61,807 nucleotides of DNA, from assembly GCA_021151625.1 (NCBI GenBank), contig JAGKWY010000065.1:1-61807 (forward strand), written 5' to 3'. Positions 36,587 to 45,959 of the stretch are shown piece by piece; position 1 is the first letter of the stretch; every line of letters begins with the position of its first letter. The notes beneath the pieces are model-generated. The model searched no databases. It was not told where the DNA came from and saw nothing but the letters and a program-made list of their open reading frames with translations. The translations under genes were made by a program, and so were the position numbers. This DNA is from Gammaproteobacteria bacterium. Its GTDB lineage: Bacteria; Pseudomonadota; Gammaproteobacteria; Pseudomonadales; Cellvibrionaceae.

Positions 36587-37471
36587 ATGCAAAACGCCAT
36601 TGAATTTCAGCAGGTTTGCAAACGCTATTCGGATTTTTATCTGGATAACCTTAGCTTGCAATTGCCGCAAGGGCAGGTGATGGGGTTGGTGGGGATTAAC
36701 GGTGCGGGAAAATCCACCACCATGCGTTTGCTGATGGGCTTGGTTAAGCCGGATTCGGGTAGTGTCAATGTGTTGGGTTGTGCGTTACCACAACAACAAG
36801 TGACAGTAAAAGAGCAAATTGGCTTCGCCTCGGATGATATGCGTTTGTATAAAAATGAAACCTTACGCTGGCATATGGGATTTATTCAATCCATTTATCC
36901 AGCCTGGGACCCGCTCTATGCCGATCATTTGCTGCGCATATTTGATTTAAACGCGGATCAAAAAACCAGGGGTTTTTCCCACGGGCAGCGCGTTAAAGCG
37001 GGTTTGCTACTGGTGTTGGCACGGCGCCCGAAACTGGTGGTGCTGGATGAGCCAACCACCGGGCTGGATCCGGTAGCGCGTGAAGAGGTGTTGTCGGAAT
37101 TGGCGGATATTTTGCGCGATGAAGAACGCAGTGTACTTTTCTCGTCGCACAATACTCAGGACGTTGAACAGCTATCTGACACTATTAGTTTTTTACATAA
37201 AGGCAAATTGCTGGATTCGCAAGATAAAGAAACCTATCTGGACCGCTGGCGGCGAATTTTATTTACCGGCAATCTGGATACAAGCAAATTAGTAGTGCCT
37301 GGCTTGGTAAAAGTAAAACAAAATGGTTCGCTCTTTGAGTTGGTGGTGAGTCAATTTCAGGATTCAGTGGTCGAGCGTTTGCATGAACAGGGGGCGAGTG
37401 TTTCGAGTGTGGAACCTATGTCGTTGGAGAAAATATTTGTTGCCACGGTGAGATCGGGAGTGCACTCATGA
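36587..37471 (+). CDS. ABC transporter ATP-binding protein (YtrB/CcmA type)
   Basis: A 294-residue ATPase. Walker A is GINGAGKSTT (about 38-47), the signature is FSHGQRVKAGL (in place of LSGGQ), Walker B is KLVVLDEPTTGLDP, and the H-loop is SSHNTQDVEQL. The last 80 residues form a C-terminal extension typical of ABC-2-type exporters for antibiotics or lipids. It overlaps the permease gene by four bases (ATGA). GGGAGTGAG precedes its ATG. It should power the partner permease; the substrate is unknown, though YtrA-controlled systems often answer to envelope-active compounds. Confidence 0.94.
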   Translation: MQNAIEFQQVCKRYSDFYLDNLSLQLPQGQVMGLVGINGAGKSTTMRLLMGLVKPDSGSVNVLGCALPQQQVTVKEQIGFASDDMRLYKNETLRWHMGFIQSIYPAWDPLYADHLLRIFDLNADQKTRGFSHGQRVKAGLLLVLARRPKLVVLDEPTTGLDPVAREEVLSELADILRDEERSVLFSSHNTQDVEQLSDTISFLHKGKLLDSQDKETYLDRWRRILFTGNLDTSKLVVPGLVKVKQNGSLFELVVSQFQDSVVERLHEQGASVSSVEPMSLEKIFVATVRSGVHS

Positions 37472-38148
37472 ATTACTCATTAAATATGCCCGTCGTACAC
37501 ATACTGGTTCAGAAGGATTGGTATTTACTCCGTAAATTGATTGCACTCTATATGACGGGCGCGTTTCTGGCATTGAGCTTTATCAGTTTGGGTGAGTGGC
37601 AATTTGTGATGGGAATGACCTTGCTCTTCAGCATGGTTATTGGTTTGGGTAATCACCAGTTAACCAATACGATCATCAACGAGCGCAAAGAGCAGACCTT
37701 ACCGCTTATTATGAGTTTGCCGATATCGCCAAGTGATTATGTGGTTGCGAAATTAATTGCCAACATGACCTTGTTTGTCATTCCCTGGGCTGTTGTTGTG
37801 ATTGCGACTATTGCCGTGTTTTTATTGACACCTATTCCTGATGGTATTTTGCCGTTAACGATTATTGGTGCGCTGTATTTTATGCTGTGCTATTGCCTTA
37901 CCTGGTCTGTAGGTATGATTAGCGAATCAGAAGGGGTAGTGCTCTTTGTAATGGTATTTACCAATTGCCTGATCGGACCCATGTTTTACCTTATCTTCCG
38001 TGTTCCGGAGATTGCGCAGCACGTATGGGCGCAAGAGCCTAATTGGAACTCCACAGCTATTGGCATAATTGTCTTTCAATTAGCGTTTATTGTTTTAGCG
38101 TTAGTGTCTGCCTTCCATTGGCAAGCACGCAAAGAAACTTTTCTGTAA
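37468..38148 (+). CDS. ABC-2 type transporter permease
   Basis: A 226-residue protein with six hydrophobic spans (for example MTGAFLALSFISLGEW, MTLLFSMVIGLGNHQL, LIANMTLFVIPWAVVVIATIAVFLL) and the coupling-helix-like NERKEQTLPLIMSLPISPSDYVVAKL segment seen in ABC-2 permeases. Its start overlaps the ATPase stop by four bases, so the two form the transporter. The short size suggests it works as a homodimer. Confidence 0.9.
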   Translation: MNYSLNMPVVHILVQKDWYLLRKLIALYMTGAFLALSFISLGEWQFVMGMTLLFSMVIGLGNHQLTNTIINERKEQTLPLIMSLPISPSDYVVAKLIANMTLFVIPWAVVVIATIAVFLLTPIPDGILPLTIIGALYFMLCYCLTWSVGMISESEGVVLFVMVFTNCLIGPMFYLIFRVPEIAQHVWAQEPNWNSTAIGIIVFQLAFIVLALVSAFHWQARKETFL

Positions 38149-38192
38149 TTTTTAACCCAGATTAACGTTAATATTTTTTCCTGGTGGCCGTT

Positions 38193-39392
38193 ATGAATTC
38201 CACAGTTGAGTCACGCCTGTCTGAAACCTCTGCTGCGCAATCAAGTGAGCAAGAATTGCAGCAGCGGTTGCATTATCTGGATAATCTGCGTGCCCTGGCG
38301 ATGATTGCCGGGGTGTTTTTTCACGCGGCCCTGGCCTATAGCCCTATGTTAAACACCTATTGGCTTTCGGCGGATACCCAACAATCGCCACTGGTGGATA
38401 TTGTGGGCTTTTTTATGCATTTATTTCGCATGCCCTTGTTCTTTTTAATTGCCGGTTTCTTTGCGGCTTACCTGGTTGCCAAGCGCGGGATGAAAGGGTT
38501 TATTGGCAACCGTGCAAAACGGGTTCTTTTGCCATTTGTTATTTTTATGCCCTTGTGTTTATGGGCGGTAGTCGCACCCCTGTTGGCGGCGGTGCACACT
38601 GTGGAAAATAAGTCGCCCGTATTACTTATGATTGCCAATGCATTTGTAAACCCTGCGGAGGCGCCGCCCCAACCACCACCAACCACCATGCATTTGTGGT
38701 TTTTGTATGTGCTGGTGTTTTTGTACTTCTTGACCTGGGCGTTGAGTTATCTGGATTGGACAGCAGTGCGGGGAAAATTTTCCACGATAAAACCGCTGGT
38801 ATTTATCGCTGTAGTTCCGCTATTGCTCTTGCCGGGATTGTTCCTGGTGTCATCGCCTTTGCCAGCACCAGACAGTTTTTTACCGCAATTGTGGGCCTTT
38901 GGTTTCTTCGGGTTGTTTTTCGCCGCTGGTTATTGGATGTTTCAACAGGATCATTTTCTTGAGCAATTTTCGGCTTATTGGGTGTATTTGCTGCTCGGGA
39001 GTATTGCGCTTTACGCGGTCTATTTTCAGCTGATACCTAAAAAAATTATCATCCCCGCACCGACTGTGGAACTGACAACAACAGTTGTGCTGAAACTCTG
39101 TGAAGCTTTTGTTGCGGTATGGATGACACTGGTTTGTCTGGTGCTAGGGAAGCGCTTTTTAAATACGCCGAGTCGCAGTATGCGTTTTATGGCGGACAGT
39201 TCTTACTGGATTTACATTATCCATGTGCCGTTATTGTTTGCCATCCAGTATCAGTTGATGGATTTGCAATGGGGTTGGATAGAAAAATTTGTTGCGTCCC
39301 TGGGAATTACCCTGGCGATAGGCGCAGTAAGTTATTTGCTGCTGGTGCGCTGGACACCTATTGGCTGGATGCTGAATGGCAAGAAAAAATAA
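38193..39392 (+). CDS. Acyltransferase 3 family membrane protein (OpgC/MdoC-like)
   Basis: A 399-residue protein with about ten membrane spans and the family opening RLHYLDNLRALAMIAGVFFHAAL, whose His is thought to be catalytic, plus the MPLFFLIAGFFAAYL and SYWIYIIHVPLLFAIQ blocks. Such enzymes move acyl groups such as succinyl or acetyl onto periplasmic glucans, LPS or other envelope glycans. ATG 38193 is preceded by GGTGG; the in-frame GTG 38184 is less likely. It lies 44 bases after the permease and could belong to the same transcript. The acceptor is unknown. Confidence 0.88.
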   Translation: MNSTVESRLSETSAAQSSEQELQQRLHYLDNLRALAMIAGVFFHAALAYSPMLNTYWLSADTQQSPLVDIVGFFMHLFRMPLFFLIAGFFAAYLVAKRGMKGFIGNRAKRVLLPFVIFMPLCLWAVVAPLLAAVHTVENKSPVLLMIANAFVNPAEAPPQPPPTTMHLWFLYVLVFLYFLTWALSYLDWTAVRGKFSTIKPLVFIAVVPLLLLPGLFLVSSPLPAPDSFLPQLWAFGFFGLFFAAGYWMFQQDHFLEQFSAYWVYLLLGSIALYAVYFQLIPKKIIIPAPTVELTTTVVLKLCEAFVAVWMTLVCLVLGKRFLNTPSRSMRFMADSSYWIYIIHVPLLFAIQYQLMDLQWGWIEKFVASLGITLAIGAVSYLLLVRWTPIGWMLNGKKK

Positions 39393-39413
39393 CCGCTGGT
39401 GCGAATTGAGGAA

Positions 39414-41546
39414 TTAGAAAGTAATCCGGTATTGCAGATGGAAGCTGCGCCCCTGGCCAGCAAAAAAACGATCATTGCGCTGCACTACCTGTGTGAAATA
39501 AGTAGTGTATTGGCGATTGGTAATATTAGCTATACCGAGTGAAAAATCACCCCAGCGAGTTGCACGTGTCAAACTGGCATCCAGCAAACTATAGCCGGTG
39601 AAATTCGCGGTAGTGGTACCGCGAGTTTGGAAATCGCGCGAGGCATCATTTGCCCATTGAATGTGCGATGTCCATTGCTGTGGCCATTGTTGTGACCAGC
39701 TCAACACCAGGCGGCGCGGTGGAATATCCAGCGCCGTTAAATCGCTATCCAGAGTGCTATCGCCGTTGCTATCAAATTCACCCTGCGTGTCGGCGTACAT
39801 TAATTTCAATTGGGTGCTATCAAACACTTGCCAGCGGCTATTCAATTCCCAGCCACTGGTTTCGCTGGGGCGGCGATTTAACCGATACACACCATCCACC
39901 AATTGCAATTGGTTGCCGTGTTTGGCTTCCGATTGAAAATAGCTGAGTTGCCCCTGCCAACGTTTGGATGCATAGAAAAAGCCCCATTCGCGATTGCGCG
40001 TCACCAGCGGCGATATGGAAAATACATCTTCAATATCTAATCCGGGTTTGTTGATCGCGCGTAGTTCGCGGCCCGCGTCGGGCATGCCAAAACCTTCGCC
40101 ATCATTAAAGACCAGGTTTAAATGCGGCGTTAGTTGGTAAATTGCCCCCAGGTTATAAATAGTTTCATTGAATTCCAGCTCGCCACCGCTCACTTGCGTG
40201 TTGCCACTGGTGGCAATGGTTTGGAAATCATTGACGCTGAGTTTGGCTAGCTCGCGCCGCAGTGTTGCGTTCAGGGTGAATTTTTCGGTGAAATGGTAAT
40301 CACCTTGTAAAAAAGGTGATTGATTGCGGAAATGCATTTCCGGTGACCAGATGCGTTTTGTCATCAACAGTGGTTGGCTATTTTTATCATCGAGCAAATC
40401 CAGTCCGGCGGTTAAATCCAGTTGAGTATTTGCCAACTGTGCTTTATAAAAACTCAACTTGGTGCCGTATTTTTCTGAGTGCATTTGCGATTGGTCGTAA
40501 ATATTATTGCCCAGGCGCGCATCCTGAAAAATAGCGGTATTGGTAGCTCCAAAGGTGGCTGCAAATTCTTGCCAGAAAAATTTTGCAGAAACTTCTCCGC
40601 CCACTAATTCTGAGTGGTGATAATCAAATGCAATATGTTTGACTCGGTTGCCTGGTGGGGTGCCATGAACTGCGCCAGGTTTTATCGAGGTCAGTTGGCC
40701 GGTTTGGGTATTACCCGGCACCGTAAGAAAATCACCGTGACTTTTTATTTCATAATCATTAAAGGTGAGTTCAAATTTTTGCGCGCCCTGATGATGGCTG
40801 GCTTTCAGGAGCAAGTCATGGCTGCGTGTATCCTGAATATCGCCTTGAATTTGTTCCAGCCCGATTAGCTTGCCATTGCCGTCGCGAAATAAACCTTGCT
40901 CTTCCAATGTTCCCGCCACTAATAGCGAGGAGGGGCCAAAGGCCGCATTGTGCATAAAGCCCAGCTTGTAACCCCGGGTGTCACTGGAAGGATGATCGCT
41001 GAAATTCACAGTGCTGGATAGGCGGCTGACAGATTTATCACTGGTATCATGGGTGATGAAATTAATAATGCCGCCAGTTGCCCCTAAACCCTGCATGGCA
41101 TTAGCGCCATAGATCACTTCTATACTTTTCACCATTTCCAGGTCAATCACATGGCCGTCACGCGAAACATCGCGTAGTGGATTGCTCTGCGGAATACCAT
41201 CAATCATGATCAGCGGCGAGCCTCCACGCAATGTCTCGCCCTGAACACTAAGCTTTTGCCGCGCCGGTGCAAAACTGGGAATCAGGTTGGCCAATACCTG
41301 GCTGGTGGTAAAACCCAATGCCAATTGCTGACGAATTTCCTGCTCAGTAATTACCGTGACCTTAAATGAGAGTGCATTGGATGCAGCAGGTGTGCGATTG
41401 GTGGATATATGGACCTGTAGCAGTTCTTCCAATGACAGGTCATAAAAACTGACAGCTTCAGGTTCGGCCTGGACTGCGGATGAGGAAAATCCAAGGAGCC
41501 CACAGGCGATAGCCAAACTGCGTCTGCGGAAACTACCTCTCATCAC
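39414..41546 (-). CDS. TonB-dependent outer-membrane receptor
   Basis: A 710-residue protein with a signal peptide (about 1-27, ending AVQA). The plug domain is about 45-175 (VTVITEQEIRQQLA, LIMIDGIPQSNPL, VKSIEVIYGANAMQGLGATGGIINFITHD), and a 22-strand barrel follows to a C-terminal aromatic end (SFHLQYRITF). Such receptors import siderophore-iron, cobalamin, or in glycan degraders oligosaccharides; the substrate cannot be read here. It converges with the acyltransferase gene (21-base gap) and diverges from the CadC-like regulator gene. No clear Fur box was recognised upstream. Confidence 0.93.
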   Translation of the reverse strand: MMRGSFRRRSLAIACGLLGFSSSAVQAEPEAVSFYDLSLEELLQVHISTNRTPAASNALSFKVTVITEQEIRQQLALGFTTSQVLANLIPSFAPARQKLSVQGETLRGGSPLIMIDGIPQSNPLRDVSRDGHVIDLEMVKSIEVIYGANAMQGLGATGGIINFITHDTSDKSVSRLSSTVNFSDHPSSDTRGYKLGFMHNAAFGPSSLLVAGTLEEQGLFRDGNGKLIGLEQIQGDIQDTRSHDLLLKASHHQGAQKFELTFNDYEIKSHGDFLTVPGNTQTGQLTSIKPGAVHGTPPGNRVKHIAFDYHHSELVGGEVSAKFFWQEFAATFGATNTAIFQDARLGNNIYDQSQMHSEKYGTKLSFYKAQLANTQLDLTAGLDLLDDKNSQPLLMTKRIWSPEMHFRNQSPFLQGDYHFTEKFTLNATLRRELAKLSVNDFQTIATSGNTQVSGGELEFNETIYNLGAIYQLTPHLNLVFNDGEGFGMPDAGRELRAINKPGLDIEDVFSISPLVTRNREWGFFYASKRWQGQLSYFQSEAKHGNQLQLVDGVYRLNRRPSETSGWELNSRWQVFDSTQLKLMYADTQGEFDSNGDSTLDSDLTALDIPPRRLVLSWSQQWPQQWTSHIQWANDASRDFQTRGTTTANFTGYSLLDASLTRATRWGDFSLGIANITNRQYTTYFTQVVQRNDRFFAGQGRSFHLQYRITF

Positions 41547-41953
41547 TCACTATGCTCCGGTTTATATATTTGTCGGGTTAAGCATAGCAGGTGATTTCAC
41601 AGATATTTTTTAGATGACATGGTTGTTTCTGTTATCTGGCTTGCTTTGAGTATTGTTCGCTGACGAAATGGATGAGCTATTGTCGTTCCCCATGAGTGAT
41701 AGCAGTAATAACAGAAGATGAACGCTATAAAACACTGTCTCGTTGCTGATCATATCAATAACCGCCGGATTGGTTGGTGTGCAGAGGTGACGTTAATCGC
41801 TGCAAAAAATCCTATGTGAATCAGTCAATTAAGGCTCTTAAATAATTCTTAATAAATATTAATTTCGCAAAGCACTATTCGAGCGGTGGAGAACTGGACA
41901 AGCGCAATGGCAGCGATTAAGGTCGCAGCGTTTTGTGGGCGAGTGGAATACTT
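41547..41953. other. Divergent regulatory region between the TonB receptor and CadC-like gene
   Basis: About 400 bases without a gene. The AT-rich block at about 41840-41875 would suit a promoter. I see no Fur-type palindrome or clear operator. Confidence 0.45.
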
Positions 41954-43513
41954 ATGACTGAGCGCGTGTATCAACCCGAATCAAAAGCCAGCGAATATTT
42001 TCTGGGCGATTGGACGTTATGTGTGCGCACCAATGCGCTGGCGCGTGGTGAAGCCCGGGTTGAATTGGAAAATCGTTTGGTGCTGCTGCTGGTGTTTTTT
42101 ATCGAGCATCAGGGCGAGGTTCTGGGCAAAGAGCGTATCCTGAAAACCATCTGGCAGGGTAAGGTGGTGAATGACGATAGCCTTGCTGTAGCCATTAGTC
42201 ATCTGCGCAAAGCCCTGGGTGATAATTCCCGCTCGCCCGACTATATAAAAACCATTCCCGGGGTTGGGTATCAGTTAATTGCCAGGGCCGGGGTTGCTCC
42301 ATCGGCAGAGTTGAAACCCGAATCTGTCGCTAAGCAAGCGGCTGAATCTGCGTTGCCTGCAGTGACTGATCCCCGTGCTGAGCGAAATGGTGCGCGTATA
42401 TTTTCTGTGCTGCTTGCGTTTGTGTTGATGCTGGTGATTGCCGCGATTGTATATTTGCGTGAAATGGCTCAAACGCCGGTTCAGGATGTAAATGCGACTG
42501 CGCCAACGAATCCGGCCTTGTCCCAATTGAATGCTGAAAACCAGCAGCGTTGGTTCCAGGCGCAGCAACAATTGGCAGGTTGGTCGCCCGATGAACTCAA
42601 GTCTGCAATTCAAACCCTGCGCGACATTTTGCAACAGGCACCAGCTTATGCTCCTGCCTATGCGGCTATTGCAGACGCAAAAATAAAGTTACTGCAAGAG
42701 CAACTTGGGCAGAAAGAACACTGCGCGGAAGTATTGGGGTTGTTGAATAAGTCGGTGGACTTGTTAAATAAAACGGCGGCGGTGGATGCGCAACAGCAAC
42801 CAATACTGGTTACCCGTGGCAATGTGCTTTTCTGGTGTGCGCGCGATTACGCAGCCGCAGAGCAGGATTATCAACTTGCGCTACAACTAAATCCAAACGA
42901 TGACTTGGCGCCCATGCAATACGCACAATTGTTGCTGGCGCAGGGAAAGTTTGCCGAGTCATTGCTACAAGTAGAAAAGTCCCGCCAATTAAATCCGCTT
43001 AATTATTCTGTACCCACAGTGGTGTGGATTTACCAGATGCAGGCGCGTGATGATCTCGCATTAAAAGAGTTGGAGCGGATCAACAGTGCTGAACCCGGTG
43101 ATAGATATTTCCATATTTCCGCACAGCGGGTGTACGCTCGCCTGGGGCGTGAGCAAGAATCATTGCAGCACTGGCTATGGTTAATGCGCGATTCCGGTTA
43201 TAGCGACGCCGATATTCAATCGGTGCAAGCAGAATTTACGCAAGGCGGACTCATTGCGGTAAACCGCTGGTTATTGGCGCGCAAGGATCAAATCGATTTG
43301 GGGCAATACATTCCACCCTTATCCTCGGCTCGCTATGCGTTGGCCGCGGGGGAGTTAGAGGTGGCGATGGATTATCTGGAGCAGGCATTTGTTGCGCGGC
43401 AATCGCCGTTATTGTGGGGTAATGTGGACCCGGCGTATGACCCGGTGCGTAACAATCCGCGTTTCCAGGCAATTATGCAGCAAGTGCAACAACCGGAATT
43501 TCCGCCCCGTTAA
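41954..43513 (+). CDS. CadC/ToxR-like membrane transcriptional regulator with TPR domain
   Basis: A 519-residue protein. An OmpR/PhoB-type winged helix is at the N-terminus (about 10-105: VLGKERILKTIWQGKVVNDDSLAVAISHLRKALGD and IKTIPGVGYQLI). One membrane span follows (about 145-168: VLLAFVLMLVIAAIVYL), then a periplasmic region of tetratricopeptide-like helices (about 190-510). It would bind DNA while membrane-anchored and sense a periplasmic signal through the TPR part. I chose ATG 41954 (GTGGA upstream) over TTG 41933. Being divergent from the TonB receptor and next to a beta-propeller lipoprotein, it probably regulates one or both. Confidence 0.88.
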   Translation: MTERVYQPESKASEYFLGDWTLCVRTNALARGEARVELENRLVLLLVFFIEHQGEVLGKERILKTIWQGKVVNDDSLAVAISHLRKALGDNSRSPDYIKTIPGVGYQLIARAGVAPSAELKPESVAKQAAESALPAVTDPRAERNGARIFSVLLAFVLMLVIAAIVYLREMAQTPVQDVNATAPTNPALSQLNAENQQRWFQAQQQLAGWSPDELKSAIQTLRDILQQAPAYAPAYAAIADAKIKLLQEQLGQKEHCAEVLGLLNKSVDLLNKTAAVDAQQQPILVTRGNVLFWCARDYAAAEQDYQLALQLNPNDDLAPMQYAQLLLAQGKFAESLLQVEKSRQLNPLNYSVPTVVWIYQMQARDDLALKELERINSAEPGDRYFHISAQRVYARLGREQESLQHWLWLMRDSGYSDADIQSVQAEFTQGGLIAVNRWLLARKDQIDLGQYIPPLSSARYALAAGELEVAMDYLEQAFVARQSPLLWGNVDPAYDPVRNNPRFQAIMQQVQQPEFPPR

Positions 43514-43658
43514 TTAAACTTCTTTTAATTAAGGTCCACTTAAGGTTATTAAGCTTTCTTTATATTCCTTCATTATTTTTTTACGCGCAGTGTTTTTAAG
43601 CTCTCTCGTGGTAAGTCGGTAAGGATTACTCACATTAATAACCACAGAGGCTTTTGCT

Positions 43659-44960
43659 ATGAAACATTTAGTGTTGTTAGGTTCCTTCTTGTTGTTTGGC
43701 TGCGGAATATCTGTACCCAATGATGCCAGCGCCTCCCACGCGGCTGATAATAAATTAAAAAAACTGGATCTGGATTGGCAGTATTCACTCTACGCACCAG
43801 TGGCATCAACGCCGGTTGTATCTGGCAACCAGCTATTGGTCGCAGCGGAAAACGGCAATCTCTATTCTTTCGATTTAACCACGCGCGCATTTGGCTGGCT
43901 CTATCACACGGAAGCCGGCATTGCTTCTACACCGACGGTGGCTGATGGGAAAATTTATTTCCTGAGTCGCGATGGTTTTTTTTATGCCTTGGAGCAAACA
44001 ACCGGTAAACGTTTATGGCGTTTTGCTACGGGTGGTGAAGGGCGCTTTGGTGCAGTAGGTGGTTACGGTTTGCCTGCAGAAATGGGGCCGGTACCAGACC
44101 CCTGGGACTTTTATTTGTCATCACCGATAGTGCATAACGGCAAGGTTTATTTTGGTAGCACCGATAAAAATCTTTACGCATTAGATGTTGCAACCGGTGC
44201 AGTAGCCTGGTCATTCACAGCGGATGAAGCGATTCACTCATCACCGGTAATCAGCAACGGCAAAATCTTTTTCGGCACCTGGGGCACCAAACTCTATGCA
44301 TTGAATGCAGAAACCGGTGCGGAACTGTGGCAACGCCAGGGTGGGACTGACCCGCAATATTTTGCCATGCAAGGCATAACCGCTGCGCCAGTAGTTGATA
44401 ACAACAATGTGTATGTGGGCGCACGCGATGGCTTTGTCTACGCCTGGCGTCAGAGTGATGGTGTCCAGTTATGGAAATACGATGCTGCTTACAGTTGGGT
44501 ATTGGCCAGTGCCGCTGTGGATGAAAAAAATGTTTATATCGCGACTTCGGATACAGGTTTATTTTTAGCGCTGGATAAAAAAACCGGGGTGGAAAAATAT
44601 CGTGCGGATACGCGGGTATGGACTTACACCAATCCGCTGTTGGTACAAAATCGTTATGCATTTGTGGGCACTATGACTGGCGAACTTTACGGGTTTGATA
44701 AAAATACTGGAAAAAAACTTTGGTACTACCAAACCCCGGAAAGCCGCGCTGATATTAACGATATAGTGGATGGAAAAACCGGTAAGTTACGCAATGAAAA
44801 ATTGTTCGCCCCGGAAATGCAAACCCAGGCGGGTGTGGAGTTAGTTAAAGCCTTGGGCGCGTTCGTAGCTTCACCCATTTGGGTTAATGACCAGCTAATT
44901 GCTGTTACCGCAACAGGCGATATTTTATTATTTGATACCAATAAAAAGCGTGCTGACTAA
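43659..44960 (+). CDS. PQQ-type beta-propeller lipoprotein
   Basis: A 433-residue protein with a lipoprotein signal (LLFGC; lipidated Cys at about residue 15). It is followed by repeated PQQ/BamB-like blades, each with a GNLYSFDLTTR, DKNLYALDVATGAVAW or GKLYALNAETGAELW-type strand and a conserved Trp. About seven to eight blades fill the protein. Lone propellers of this kind act either as BamB-like scaffolds or as PQQ-dependent dehydrogenase relatives. No dehydrogenase active-site residues or cytochrome c motif were recognised, so a scaffold or binding role is more likely. It follows the CadC-like gene by 145 bases. Confidence 0.86.
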   Translation: MKHLVLLGSFLLFGCGISVPNDASASHAADNKLKKLDLDWQYSLYAPVASTPVVSGNQLLVAAENGNLYSFDLTTRAFGWLYHTEAGIASTPTVADGKIYFLSRDGFFYALEQTTGKRLWRFATGGEGRFGAVGGYGLPAEMGPVPDPWDFYLSSPIVHNGKVYFGSTDKNLYALDVATGAVAWSFTADEAIHSSPVISNGKIFFGTWGTKLYALNAETGAELWQRQGGTDPQYFAMQGITAAPVVDNNNVYVGARDGFVYAWRQSDGVQLWKYDAAYSWVLASAAVDEKNVYIATSDTGLFLALDKKTGVEKYRADTRVWTYTNPLLVQNRYAFVGTMTGELYGFDKNTGKKLWYYQTPESRADINDIVDGKTGKLRNEKLFAPEMQTQAGVELVKALGAFVASPIWVNDQLIAVTATGDILLFDTNKKRAD

Positions 44961-44970
44961 TAACTTCACA

Positions 44971-45918
44971 TCAATAGCCATCACTTTTTTGCATCGCCCA
45001 TAAGTGGGCTGCAACCAATGCTCGCCAGGGTGAAAACCCGGCGAGCCATTCTTGTGTTTGCTGCTCGGAAATTTTTTGGTCGCCGGTAAATTTTTTCTGT
45101 GCGGTAAGCAAGCGCTGCAGGTTGCGGCGTACTGCTACATCGCCATGCAATGACCCGTCCAGCCAGCCAAAGCCACGCAACAATGCGTAATGGATTGTCC
45201 AGGGGCCAATACCGCGCACTTTAATCAGCTGGTTATAAATATCTTCGGCAGCGAGTGCCTGACCTGTCAGGTAATTATCCAGCCAGTGTTGCATGGGCAA
45301 TTCATTTGTTTGAATAAGCTGCGCAAGGTTCAGCAAAGTAGTTGCTTTGGTTTGGGAAAAACTGCATTCGCGTAAAACGGTGTGATTCAGTGTGAGTATT
45401 TGCTCCGGGCCTGGGTAGCAAATAATTCCTGATGAATGAAGCATTCCTGCGCGTTGGATTAGTTTTCTGCGCAGTGAGATTGCCGCACCCAAACTAATTT
45501 GTTGTCCGGTAATTGCCCAGCTCAGTGCCTCAAACGGTGACGCTGATTGCGGGACGCGCAAACCGGATTGATTTATCACTAAATTTTGTAGATCCGCATT
45601 GTTGGCTGCAAAGGCCTCAAATTCGCTGGTCGATTGGTTGAGCCCCAGCATGTGTCGGGCAAGTTGCCGCAAGCGCAGTTTGGTTTTCTCTTCGTCAATT
45701 TTTTTGCGGCCGGAATCTATATCCAATGACACCTGCAATTGTTTGCCGGTGCCAAAACTAAATTGCAAACAGGCGGGCAGGGAATCCCACATAATCCCTT
45801 TAAAAAGATTTTTTTCATCCCAGCGTTCTGCCAGCATTTGAGTATCACGCTGATGGAAGGATAAAAAATCGGCGCGCCGAAAGTTATCGGGCAAGGTGAT
45901 TCTCAGTACGGTTTTCAT
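44971..45918 (-). CDS. alkA: DNA-3-methyladenine glycosylase II (AlkA-like)
   Basis: A 315-residue base-excision enzyme of the HhH-GPD superfamily. The helix-hairpin-helix with catalytic Asp is seen as KVRGIGPWTIHYALLRGFG followed by SLHGDVAVRRNL, where the Asp lies as in AlkA. The N-terminal half is the beta-rich AlkA_N-like domain, and PFEALSWAITGQQISLGAAISLR is the family helix. It removes alkylated purines from DNA. It lies 41 bases after ada on the same strand, forming an adaptive-response pair. Confidence 0.9.
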   Translation of the reverse strand: MKTVLRITLPDNFRRADFLSFHQRDTQMLAERWDEKNLFKGIMWDSLPACLQFSFGTGKQLQVSLDIDSGRKKIDEEKTKLRLRQLARHMLGLNQSTSEFEAFAANNADLQNLVINQSGLRVPQSASPFEALSWAITGQQISLGAAISLRRKLIQRAGMLHSSGIICYPGPEQILTLNHTVLRECSFSQTKATTLLNLAQLIQTNELPMQHWLDNYLTGQALAAEDIYNQLIKVRGIGPWTIHYALLRGFGWLDGSLHGDVAVRRNLQRLLTAQKKFTGDQKISEQQTQEWLAGFSPWRALVAAHLWAMQKSDGY

Positions 45919-45959
45919 TGTTTGAATATTGCCATTTCAAAGGTTTCAATCAGGGTATT

